Made by a program: the position numbers and the translations under genes. Source: Coenobita brevimanus (taxonomy: Eukaryota; Arthropoda; Malacostraca; Decapoda; Coenobitidae). From it: a stretch of 64,000 nucleotides of DNA. Location: assembly GCA_032717465.1 (NCBI GenBank), contig CM064748.1, positions 8,699,392 to 8,763,391 of the forward strand, in the 5' to 3' direction. The stretch's first letter is position 1, and each line of letters starts with the position of its first letter. Below are positions 28,839 through 39,070 of the stretch, one piece after another. The notes under the pieces are model-generated. The model ran no database searches. It was not told the DNA's origin and worked only from the letters and a program-made list of their open reading frames with translations.

Positions 28839-30140
28839 CTGCCCCTGCCTGGTTATGCACCTTGGACTACATCACACAGGCCTTTGTTTGGCTACAGGAC
28901 CCTTTTGTACCTCCCTTGTCCCAGGCCTGCTTGTGGATGCAGGAGTATTGAGGCTGGAGCTACAGCGTCAGTCCTGTATAGCGAGGTGCTGGTGCAGAGT
29001 CCAGAGGCTTCCTGAGACACCAACATATGACGCTGTTTTTAGTTTGCATAGCACACTTTGCATGACTTCCATACGCAATTTCCATACGCAATTTCCTTGC
29101 CCCTTTAGTTATCAGACAGAGGAAGTCATGACTGATCTGTCTGCCCCTCACTCTGGTCTTTGGTGTGGAGACATCTGTTGTTCCACTCTGGGTGTTACCC
29201 TAAGTCAGATTTGGTGGTATATCGTCGCCCCAATGTCCGTAACATCAGATGTGGTGATCCACACCCAGCTTTTAGTTCATTTTGCCCTCATGCTGGGTCT
29301 GTCCATATTTACTGACGGCTGGCATTGGATTTGAGGTTGTCTTCCATAATTTTAGCCAGAGTGGCACCCTACCCTCCTCTGCCTTAATTTTTACTGTGAA
29401 GCTGTCAGCAATTCTGTTGGCTCTCCAGCATATCCTCACCTTTGATGCAATTAGTTTTATGGTTTTTAGTGAGTGCAGGTCTGCCTTGTCTGCCGTTTAG
29501 CATTTCAACTCTCCTCACCCTTTAGTGTTGGAAATTTTAGGAAAGTTCCACCTCGTGTGCCACCATGCTGGGTGGCAGCCCACATTGGACCGCAGGGAAA
29601 TGATTGAGCAAGTGAGGCAGCAAGGGCAGCAGTGATTCTTGATGTCTCTGTTAGACCTGTCACCAACAGAGATTACTTCCCATTGATTAAGGCTGCAGTC
29701 CCTACCTCCTGGCAGCATGCATGGGGCACACTTTCTGTTCCAAGCAAGCTACAGGAGGTGACCAACCATGGACCTGTCCTGTCTGCAGCAGAGCTTATGT
29801 CCCTGTGATTTAGGCTGGTGTCCTTCCCTCCTGGCAGCATGCATGGGGCACACTTCCTGTACCAAGCAAGCTACAGGAGGTGACCAACCATGGACTTATA
29901 CAGCCCTACCCCTTCACTGATGCATTGCCATCACCTTGAGGGAAATCCCATTCCTTTTTTTGAAAACTGTCTGGTGCCATTGACTGCAGCAGCTGGTACT
30001 TGAGTGTCCCAGTCTAGGGGATGCTGGCTGTTGATACCTGTCCAGGTTTAAGGTGGTCTTACTTTCTCTGGCCAGTCTTTGGAGGGGAGGTGTGTATTAC
30101 GGGGGGAGTCACCTTCTCATATGTTGAGGAAGCAGGCTCA
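28839..30140 (+). pseudogene. LOA-type RT thumb, RNase H and C-terminus (B only)
   Basis: Completes the element begun at 23,505. The thumb reads HTGLCLATGPFCTSLVPGLL, VDAGVLRLELQRQSCIARCW, RVQRLPE (28,880-29,020). RNase H follows in broken frames: FTDGWHW (about 29,311), SGTLPSSALIFTVKLSAILL, ALQHILTFDAISFMVFSECR, then CWVAAHIGPQGND (about 29,563). C-terminal residues (YFPLIKAAVPTSWQHAWG, LSVPSKLQEVTNHGP) follow, and the 29,800-29,890 stretch repeats 29,690-29,770 almost exactly, a small internal duplication. Absent from copy A, where the match ends at the preceding CR1-like insertion. Confidence 0.75.
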
Positions 30141-30560
30141 CTCAGACTGCTTTACTTTTCCTGCATAGTTTTAACCTCTGTTGTTTTATATATAATTTTA
30201 TTTTTTGTCAGTGTTATGAGCTTTATTATTAGATGACTGTTTTAATTTGTATTATTAACTGTATATGTATATATCTGTTTATATATAAGTTACCCTTATT
30301 GTGCTTTTGCTTAAGTTGTACAGCAGCATTGACCTCTGTTGTTAAACTACCACAGTCTTTTTAGTGTAACCAATCAGTCCCCTTAACATCAACCCTTACT
30401 TTCTTCCAGGGTCAGACCTTTCAACCAACAGACCCCAATCAAGCCACTTTGTCACCAAGAGCACTTCAACATCTTTTATGTTACTGTTCCATTGCTAGTT
30501 ATATGGTCTTTGATACCTGGTGCCACGAAGCCAATATTCACTTTAATTCATTCAGTAGGT
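30141..30560. other. Noncoding AT-rich stretch, probable LOA 3' UTR (B only)
   Basis: No coding signal. A TA-rich region (30,230-30,300) and no recognisable tail. The L2-like fragment begins about 30,561. Confidence 0.45.
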
Positions 30561-31128
30561 CAGGCTTAGAAATTACAGGAATGTTGACCACCAGTTGATG
30601 TGTCTAGGAATTGATCAACGTTTAAACTTCATTGATTCTTCAAGTCTTTCTTCTGATGAATATGTTGATATTGATAACAATGAGCTTAGGTCAATTTTTG
30701 ACCATTTTTGTCCTGAGGTAGTAAAAACAATCACTGTACGTGATGATTCTCCGTGGTATGGTCCATCCATTAATTCTTTGCGTAGACAACGTAGAAGGGC
30801 AGAACGTCAGTGGTGCTTGCAGCGGACCGAAGTAACTCGTTTGCGTTATGTTTATGTGAGAAGAGCAGTCGTTCACACTGTAAAAGCCCAAGAGGCTAGG
30901 TATTATCAAAATAAAGTTGATTCTTGTGGTGGTGATAAAAAAAAAAACTGTCTTCAGTTGTGAACAATTTGGTCGGAGGAATGTAATTGTTAAACCCACT
31001 TCTGCATCTGATACCCAATTGGCTTCTGATTTTGCTTCATTTTTTACAAGATATCTGGAATTAGAAGTGATTTAGACAGCAGTTCTCCTAGTGAAGAGTA
31101 CTCAGTTGACTATCAGCCACGGTGCACC
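30561..31128 (+). pseudogene. L2-like element, EN-RT linker fragment (plus strand)
   Basis: A 122-codon open stretch (30,595-30,963) matches the linker of the L2-like element at 44,814-45,370 closely: DSSSLSSDEYVDIDNNELRS, VKTITVRDDSPWYGPSINSL, RRQRRRAERQW, ARYYQNKVDSCGGDKKK. A 10-base A run shifts the frame. Residues to QPRCTG (31,128) follow. Neither end of the element is present. Confidence 0.85.
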
Positions 31129-31566
31129 GGGTTTTCTTGGTGTTTAGCATTGCTTTGGATGTTCCTGTTTGTGTGTTGATGGCTAAATATGGCAGATTGA
31201 CTTGAAAACAGTGCCAAATTTAGGAGAGGTACTGTAGCACCAGTCGAGCCGGGCAGTACTTCCGAGGTGGATCGAAAGCTGATGACAGGGAGAGCTGGAG
31301 CTCCCATTTCATCAGCCATCAGGACTGGTTCCCGACCATCCCCCTTTGCTGAACTTTTTCAGTGTCCCAGTAACACGGAGAGTAGGCCAGCATGCTCTCC
31401 AATACAAGTTTCTCTAACTATCTATACCATACTTCATGCATAGTACACACTACACCGTTAAAAAAAAAAAAAAAATCCATGATTACTCAACACTCAGCCT
31501 TGGAGTCCCCAGGGGGGAGGGGGGAACATAAATGCCCTCACCTTCCGCCCCTCTCCGGGTGACGAC
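31129..31566. other. Unassigned sequence, probable 5' UTR of a CR1-like element
   Basis: No coding signal. A 16-base A run at 31,459 and CCCCAGGGGGGAGGGGGG at 31,508. It directly precedes a CR1-like endonuclease, so it may be its leader. Confidence 0.4.
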
Positions 31567-32484
31567 TTGAGCTGCCTGGAACCACTGCCTGACTCACTTC
31601 TTCTTCATGTCTGCAACATTCGCAGCCTGTCCTCTAACTTTTGCTCTGTTAAGCACCACCTCTCCTCCTCTAAACCTCACCAACTCATTCTAACCGAGAA
31701 TCAGCTGTCTGAGGCAACTGACAGCAAACCCTTTTCTGTATCCTCCTACTTTCTCTATACTCATTTTAAAGCGAAAGTTGGCTGTTGTGTATATATATGC
31801 AACGACCTATCTTGTTCTCGTGTTTCTGAACTTGATTCTTCTGAATTCTCTACACTCTGGCTTCGGCTTTCCTGTCATTCTCTGACTAAATATATCTATG
31901 CTGTTTACTTATCCCCTTATTCTACTGACTATCAAAAATTCTTCGACTATCTTACTTCTACAATGGAACACATTCTATCCATTTCTCCTTTCTCTGAAAT
32001 CTCCCTTTTAGATTTCAACTTTCACCAGCACCTTTGGCTGTCCTCTCATTTCACTGATCCACCTGGTGAACAAGCCTACATCTTTTCTATCCTAAATGAC
32101 CTAGAGCAGCTTGTACATCACCCTACCCATATCCCTGACCACCTTGGAGAGAGCTCCAACATACTTGACCTCTTCCTTACAACTAATCCTTCTGGTTACA
32201 CTGTTAATCTTTTCTCTCCGTTGGTCTCCTCCGATCACAACCTCATCAGCTTATCCTGTTCTATCGCTCCGGTACGGTCTGTGGACCCTCCAAAGAAACG
32301 TCATCTGTGGCACTTTGGAGCTGCTGACTGGGAGGCCTTCAGGCAGTACTTGTATGATTTTCCCTGGAGTGATTATTCCTTCCATGACCAGGAGCCATCT
32401 GAGTATGCCTTGCTCATTACAGAGGTTATTCTTGCGGTCATGGAAGCATATACTCCTTTCTCATATCCTCTGAGAAATATATAG
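31567..32484 (+). mobile_element. CR1-like endonuclease, open 305 codons (B only)
   Basis: An APE-type endonuclease of the same broad family as the CR1-like RT at 27,625 (inference). LLLHVCNIRSLSSNFCSVKH gives the N-terminal HxCNIRSL motif. LILTENQLSEATDSKPF holds the catalytic E region (TExxL). VYICNDLSCSRV, IYAVYLSPYSTDYQKFFDYL and ISLLDFNFHQHLWLSS follow (GDFN motif decayed to LDFN). NILDLFLTTNPSGYTVNLFS and LVSSDHNLISLSC (SDH motif intact) come next. It then reads WHFGAADWEAFRQYLYDFPW and is cut at 32,475 where RTE-B starts. A mutated GDFN motif argues against activity. RT is absent. Confidence 0.85.
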
Positions 32485-33390
32485 GAAGGAGGACAGAGTT
32501 CTACTTTGTTTTTGTTGATTTCATGAAGGTCTTTAACAGAGTGACAGTGGGAATTGGAAAGCTCGGGATGGAGAACTGACTAGTTAGGGTGGTTATGGCA
32601 ATGTATGAAGGTGCTCGCACTCAGGTGAAAGTGAACGGAGGTTTGGGTGATAAATGTTCTGTGAATGGTGGTGGGCATCAAGGGTCAGTTTCAACCCCAT
32701 TATTGTTCCACATGGTTCTTGAAGCTCTTATGAGACTTTAGAACTACACTGCCATGGGAGTTGTTTTATGCTAATGACTGTGTTGATGGCAGAGAGAGAT
32801 AGGGTTGAAAGATGTAGGAAATACTGGGATAGAATGGGACTTGTGTGTTAGAGAGTAAGAGCGGATAAAGCTGAGGTGATGATATTTAGGGCAGGTGGTG
32901 GTGCTGTCCAAGGAGGGTGAGTTTGTCCATATGCAATTTGCCACAAGAATGTGGGGAATAATTCCACCTTGGGCGTGTTTGTGATAAGTGGGTGCATAAG
33001 AGATACAGTATTATTAGAAGGTAGGATTCCAAACCAAAATACTGTAATGGTGATTTTGTGTGTTTGGTGTGGAGGGGAGAGTGTGGCAAGACAGAGATGT
33101 AGGAAAGGATTAAGTTTGGTGGAGTGTGTCTTCAGTGTGTGGAGGAGTTTTGTAATTTGTGGGACATGATATGCGCTGGAAGTGGGGCTACTTCGGTAGG
33201 AGGGTAATAAGTGCTTTTATGCAGCGTGTGTTAGGATTTTAATGCTGTACGGTAGTGTGAATTGGTCAGTAATGGAGGTGGATATTCATAGCTCAGCGTA
33301 CAGAGTTTGACATTAGAATATGTTGATAATGAAGGATAGATAATAGAGCCATATTATTGTGTTGGAGCGACTTTAAGGAGAGAGAGCAAC
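32480..33390 (+). pseudogene. RTE-B RT fragment (copy B)
   Basis: Same as 4,576-5,486: VFVDFMKVFNRVTV, GGHQGSVSTPLLFHMVLEA, and the cysteine-rich stretch near 32,930. Stops are shared with A. The 128 bp preceding it in A are replaced here by the CR1-like endonuclease. Confidence 0.7.
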
Positions 33391-33744
33391 ATTTGGAAAC
33401 TCCCTGTACTGTTGTTTGCAGATGATAGTGTATTGTTAAGTGAGGACAAAGGGGAACTTCAAGGCTTGGTGAATGAGGTTCTAAGAGTGTGTAAGATATG
33501 GAATCTAATGGTGAATGTAGGGAAGAGTAAAGTTATGGTCCTCGAGAGAAGTGAGGGATGCACAGTGATTTTGGATGAGGAAATGGAAAGTGTAAGTGCG
33601 TTTAAGTACTTGGATAGTGTGATGAGTAAGGATTGAAGTTTGGAGGGTGAAGTGCATGAAAATGTACAACAAGGAAGGAAGGTTGCTGATTTTTTGTAAG
33701 CAGTGATAAGAAATAGTGAAGTGGGCATGGAATGACTGGCCTGG
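33391..33744 (+). pseudogene. RTE-1 RT palm block embedded in RTE-B (copy B)
   Basis: Counterpart of 5,487-5,840: MFADDSVLLSEDKGELQGLV, through KYLDSVMSKD then stop. FADD intact. Confidence 0.8.
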
Positions 33745-34016
33745 TGGGATCAGGATTGTATATATATAGTTTAGAGGTAGGATGGGACCTGAATGTGTTA
33801 GTGATATGAGAAGAAGGGGTACATTGATGGCGGAGAGGATGGAGGGTGACAACTGAGTGGAGAGGGTGAGAGGTGTGAATGCTGAGGGTAAAGTTGTGAG
33901 AAACATACCGTAAAAGAAATAGGTTGAGGTCATAGAGTTTGACCTAAGGAATTAGTGACTGAATAGAGAAGCAGCAGGTGGGAAGGGATTAAACTTGTAA
34001 TTTCTCTTGAGTGTGT
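33745..34016 (+). pseudogene. RTE-B C-terminal fragment (copy B)
   Basis: Counterpart of 5,841-6,112, with a few base changes only. Confidence 0.6.
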
Positions 34017-34146
34017 GGACCCCCTGGGGAAGGGGGGAAAGAATACTTCCCCAGTATCCCTGCTTGTCGTAAGAGGCGACTAAAAGGGGCCTTTTTGTCT
34101 CCAGTCTTTCTTTCTGTCCTGTCGTCTTCTGTTTTCTATAACTATG
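34017..34146 (+). mobile_element. Isolated RTE-1-like 5' leader with stem-loop (copy B)
   Basis: Same as 6,113-6,243, including the perfect 9-bp stem CTGGGGAAG / CTTCCCCAG. Confidence 0.65.
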
Positions 34147-35519
34147 CTCTTCTTGATACTTGTATTTACCTAATTGTATTTACCTAATTGTGATATACAG
34201 GAAGTGAGCTATGCTCGTGGGGTCCCGTCTCTGTTTCTCAATAAGTCAAATTTAGCTTTAAACGCGTTTAAGTTTTTAGACTGGACGATCTCTTTGTCCA
34301 GGTTATTCCATAGGTCTGTACATCTATAAGGAATACTATATTTCTTGATATCCTTCAAGCAGCTTGGCTTCCTAAGTTTCATGCCGTGTCCTCTTGTTAC
34401 TCTCTTATCCCATAAAAACAGATCTTCTTTGTCAATTTTATCCACTCCCATCATGGTCCTGAACACTGCAATCATGTCGCCTCTCTTTCTCCTTTCTTCT
34501 GAGGAAGGCAAATCCAGCTTTTCCAGCTCTCTCTGTACGACAGATCTGCCAGACTGGGGACCATCTTGGTTGCTGTTCTTTGTATTCTCTCAATCTTGTT
34601 TATGTCTTTCTTTTTGTGTTGGGACCACACTACTGCTGCATATTCCTACCTGGGGCGAATCATGGCCACTATCAATTTTTTCATCATCTCCTCATCCATA
34701 TAATGAAAAGCTACTCTTATATTAGTCAGGAGTTTATACATCTCTCTAACTGTCTTGTTAATGTGTTTTTCAGGTGACAAACTGTCCTGGACCAGCACAC
34801 CCAAATCTTTCTCTTCTCTCGCTTTTGTGATTGGTTCATTACCCATCAAATAATTCAATGATGGCCTCTTGGTACTTTTACCCATTTCCAATATTTTACA
34901 TTTCTTTCCATTGAATTTCATTTCCCACATCCGGCTCCATTCGTGTATCCTATCCAGATCTTCCTGCAGCATTTTGCAATCCTCCTCAACCTCTACCTTC
35001 CTCATGATCTTTGCATCATCAGCAAACAGACTTGCATAACTGTTCACTCCATCTACCATATCATTTACATAAATCGGGAACATTACTAGCGCCAACACCG
35101 AGCCCTGTGGAACTCCACTTGTTACTTCCCTCCATCTAGACATCTTATCCTTTATTACTGTCCTCATTTGTCTGTCTCTCAAAAAGTCTTTCATCCATTC
35201 TAGGAGGTTCACCTTCAGACCTCCTATATGCTTTAGTTTTCACATTAGTCTCTTATGGGGTACCTTATCAAAGGCCTTCTCCAAATCTAAATACACACAA
35301 TCCACCCAACCTTCTCTTTCCTGAAGCACGTCAATTGCTCTTGAGTAAAAACTCAACAAGTTGGAAACACATGACCTTCCACTTCTAAATTCAAACTGAC
35401 TATCAGCCAAAATATTCATCTCTTCAGATATTTTATCCATCTATCTTTCAGAATTCTTTCACACAATTTTGTGACCAAGCTGGTTAGGGACACTGGTCTA
35501 TAATTCAGGGGTTCTTCTT
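34147..35519 (-). pseudogene. CR1 retrotransposon, RT and 3' end (copy B)
   Basis: Better preserved than copy A. A 188-codon stretch (34,646-35,212) is open with TSGVPQGSVLALVMFPIYVN, YASLFADDAKIMRKVE (motif C intact), LEMGKSTKRPSLNYLMGNEP and KDLGVLVQDSLSPEKHINKT. YLDLEKAFDKVPHKRLM precedes it, ended by a stop at about 35,240. C-terminal codons end LLRNRDGTPRA at 34,209. The ATTAGGTAAATAC tail is at 34,160-34,195. The 5' side ends at an RTE-1 tail unit. Confidence 0.87.
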
Positions 35520-35757
35520 GTGTGGAGAGGATGGAGTGCAAGAGACTGACGAGGAGAGTGGATGTGATTGAGGTGGAAGGGGGGAATGGGAGGGGGAGGG
35601 AAAGGATGAGATGGAGGGATGAAGTGGAGATGTATATGAGAGAGGGGGGTGTGAGCTGGTAGCAGGGCAATGAAATGATGGGGGACATGGCGACATGGAG
35701 GTAATTTGTCTGTGGCCACCCTGTATGAGATTAAGGCATCTGGCAATAGAATGGATA
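35520..35757 (+). mobile_element. RTE-1 3' tail unit (copy B, second)
   Basis: Counterpart of 7,612-7,853. Starts TGTGTGGAGAGGATGG. Confidence 0.88.
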
Positions 35758-36478
35758 GATAAAGAGGATGGATAATGATAGTTGGGTGAGGAGGGTGAGA
35801 GGTATGAACGTCAAGGGTAACGTTGTGAGGGGCACACCAAAAATGGTCAGGATGAGGGTGTAGATGTTGCTGTTAAGGAAAGAGGCATTTCTGGGAATGG
35901 AAAGGGTGTGGTCAGAGAGATGAATAATTAGCTGCCAAATGTAGTGCCAGGAAGGAGGTACAAACGGAAACTCCTAGTGTCTGCGACTTTACTGTATAAC
36001 CTAAATAGTGCTGAAAGAAAGAAAAATGGTGTTTAAGGTTTCAAATGAGATGAAGAGGGAAAACAGGGATATCATAGGTGAGCAGTGTGTGAAGAATGAT
36101 AAAGGAATGATAGTGGTGGACAGTGATGATATTGAAAATGCCTCGAGAGAGCATTATAACCGGTTGCTGAATGACTGGACCAGGGTAGGTTTGGAGTCTG
36201 GAGATGCAGTGTTTGGTCCTTGGCCTTTGAATGCTGCTGCTACTGTGAGCAGGACAATAGGCAGGATGCAGGTGGGGAAAGTGGCAGGTGTGTCTGGGTT
36301 GACAACTGAAATGCTGAAGGCCTCAGTAGGTATAGGACTGGGTTGTTGACGATATTTACAATTATACTGTATATGAGTGTGTTGTCCCAGATGACTGGGT
36401 GAAGAATGTGACTGTAAGTGTGTACAAGGGGAAGGGTGCTGCCCTGGAAAGTGGAAATTATAGATTCATGAAAAATAA
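35758..36478 (+). pseudogene. RTE-B fragments (copy B)
   Basis: Counterpart of 7,854-8,575. The 113-codon open stretch at 36,008-36,349 differs from A by two residues. Confidence 0.7.
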
Positions 36479-37034
36479 GTTTTTTTTTTTTTACCAAGTG
36501 GGCAGTGGACTTTGTGAAAGCTACTCAGATCCACCCAAATATATTTATACAGTATTAGCCTCACAGTAGGACGGCCTAACCCAGCCATAGATAACACAGG
36601 CAAAACTAACCTAACCTAACCAAGTTATGCTAACCTAACTAATGGTAACTTAACTAACCCATAGTAATGCAAATATAAATATATTTGTGTAGATATGAGA
36701 AGATGTTGTATTAATAAGAGTCCACCATTATGCCCGGGAAATAAACGCTCTTCGGGAAGTCAAACCCTGGTGAGCTAAAATTCCACTTATCCCCACTTAT
36801 TTTACATTTATATTCTGGTCAATTTACTATTGCTTGAGCTCAGTATTTTTATATGCATATTGTATGTGTATATATATATATATTAATAAAGATTCAAGAA
36901 TATTCAGCACTAATTTTCTCTAAGTTCGTCAACAACTTTGAACTGTCGGTTTCATGAGAGAGCCTCTTCCCCAATTTGTGTGTAGTTTTGAGGGTCGGCT
37001 GTATATTTGGCAAAGTCTGAGTCTCAGAGACTTT
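36479..37034. other. Unassigned AT-rich spacer (copy B)
   Basis: Counterpart of 8,576-9,165: T run, degenerate CCTAA cluster at about 36,600-36,660, and a short TA run at about 36,869-36,884. No coding signal. Confidence 0.7.
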
Positions 37035-37646
37035 AAGTGGATAAGATAAATACTTGAGAGAATGAAGGATGACAACTTTGTGCAGAGGGTGAGAGGTGTG
37101 AATGTTGAGTGTAGACTTGCAAGAGAAAGACCAGAAAAATATTTGGGGCAAAGTCAGTGAATGTGACCTTATGATTAAAGGACTGAATAGAGAAGCTGGT
37201 AGAGGTTGATCTGCATGGAGAGCTGGCCAGTGGTGAGCAAGACCAATACACGCAAGGTTGTTGGAGCCCTTATAAACAAAGCAAGGCAGCAGTTGAATGA
37301 GTGTCTAAAAGGACAGAAGTGATAGACATATAGACTTGAAGAAGAAAAGGAAGCCTTGGAAGAAGATGCTTCAGAGAAGTGTGTCTTTGGAAGTGATAGA
37401 AAGATGGAAATAGGAATATAGGAGATTTGAAAAGAGAGTAAAGCAAATGGTAGATGAAGCCAGACAGTGAGAGTATGATGAGTATGGAAGAAGGATAATT
37501 GATCAGTACAAGAATGATAAAAGGGAGTACTATGAGACAGGTAAACAAGGATGAGGATACAGGGTTATGAGAGGGGTAGAGCGAAGGTAATAGCTGAGGC
37601 ATTCAGTAGGAGGTGGGTGGATGTTGGATATGTGCAAGAAGTCAGT
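37035..37646 (+). pseudogene. RTE-B C-terminal fragment (copy B)
   Basis: Counterpart of 9,166-9,775. The match to A stops after GTGCAAGAAGTCAG, followed by about 40 bp not found in A. Confidence 0.6.
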
Positions 37647-37686
37647 TTTTCATATTTTATCAGTGTATGTTTCATAGGCTGGTTTG

Positions 37687-38656
37687 GGACACTGGTCCAT
37701 AATTCAAGGGTTCTTCCCTGTTTTCTCCCTTATAAATTGGTACCACATTTGCCCTCTTCCATTCTTGAGGCACTTTCCCCACTTCCAGAGAACACACAAT
37801 TCAACTGTGAATCTTATCCCCCAGTTGCTCTCTGAAATCCTTAGAGATTCCATCTGGTCCTGGGGCTTTCCTTACATCCAGTAATTTATACACTTGCTGT
37901 ACTTCCACTCTTATGTCTTTTATCACTACATTTCTAGTCACTCCCTCCCCTTCCACAAACTCCTTTTCACTAGTGAAAACTGATTGGAAACATTTGTTCA
38001 TTATTTCTGCTTGCATTGCCGCATCTTGATAGATCTCTCCTACTTTCAGTTTGGTAATTCCTTCCTTTTGTTTCAGTTTGCCGTTGACAAATCTATAAAA
38101 CAGTTTGAGTTCATCCTTACATTTGTCTATTATACCTTTTTTAAAATTCCTTTTTTCCTCTCTACGTTTTCTTGTGTAATCATTTCTAGTTCTTTTATAG
38201 TCGTCCTTTGTTCTGTTGTTACCTATCTTTCTCCAATTGTTCTCTTTTTTTTTTTTTTTTGCTATCATACACCTTCTATTAAACCCCTGTTATCATCTGG
38301 AGCTCAGTGACCACATGATCACTTTTTCCAACAGGACACAGATATTCCAAGGACTCTGTTACATCGGGTTCTTTGGTAAACAGTAAATCTAGTCTTGCTG
38401 GTGTGTCCCCACCTCAGAACCGTGTCTTTTCTTTGACCCACCGTGTCATGACATTGTTCATTGTTATATTTAATAATGTATTGCCCAACGAATCTTCGCT
38501 GCCTCCTGAGTCGCATTCCTCCCAGTTCACCACTTTACAATTGAAGTCACCCATTAAAATTATATTGTTGTCTGTTGGGGATACTATGTGGAGATTGTCA
38601 GGTGTGAAAGGATTGATCTTGCTGGTGAGTCTCATGTGTGTGTCGAACAGTTTTGT
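37687..38656 (-). pseudogene. CR1 retrotransposon, endonuclease to RT entry, shortened (copy B)
   Basis: Minus strand: GDFNCKVVNWEECDSGGSED (about 38,550), GKSDHVVTELQM-type end, then a deletion relative to A joins 38,284 to 38,287, removing about 230 bp of linker. A basic stretch with a 17-base T/A run follows, then GKLKQKEGITKLKVGEIYQD, VRKAPGPDGISKDFREQLGD, EEWKRANVVPIYKG-like sequence, and NYRPVSL-coding bases at 37,687. The last ~30 bp repeat those at 35,490-35,519, so the two CR1 parts overlap slightly. Confidence 0.82.
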
Positions 38657-39070
38657 CATCTGGGAGACATGTTATGTGCTGGAGGTGGGGCTGGAGCAGC
38701 TCTGTGGCTATAGTGAGGAGTGGTTGGAAGAATTTCAGGGAGCTATTGCCTCTCCTGACACTGAGGGGGCTCTCTCTCCTTGCTAAGGGATCTTTGTATT
38801 CAGAATGTGTTAGGAGTGTAGTGCTGTGAGACCTGGGCAGTAAAGGAAGAGGATATTCGCAGTCACAAACATACAGAAATGATAACGATTAGGTGGATGT
38901 GCAGTGCGTCCCTGAGTGAGAGGCCTGTTGGGGCTAAGTTTATGATGGAAGAGTTGAGAGGTAGGATCGGACTGGAGGGTATTGATGTTTTGATGAGGTG
39001 AGGTAGATTGAAATGGTTGAGGCATATGGAGAGGATGGGGGATGATAATTGGGTGCATCAAATGACAAAG
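38644..39070 (+). pseudogene. RTE-B RT C-terminal region (copy B)
   Basis: Counterpart of 11,918-12,344. No base difference seen on inspection. Confidence 0.75.

Noticed and set aside
31129..31566. Separate gene or promoter before the CR1-like endonuclease
   Set aside because: No coding signal; position and G-rich tracts fit an element leader better, and evidence is too weak for a promoter call.
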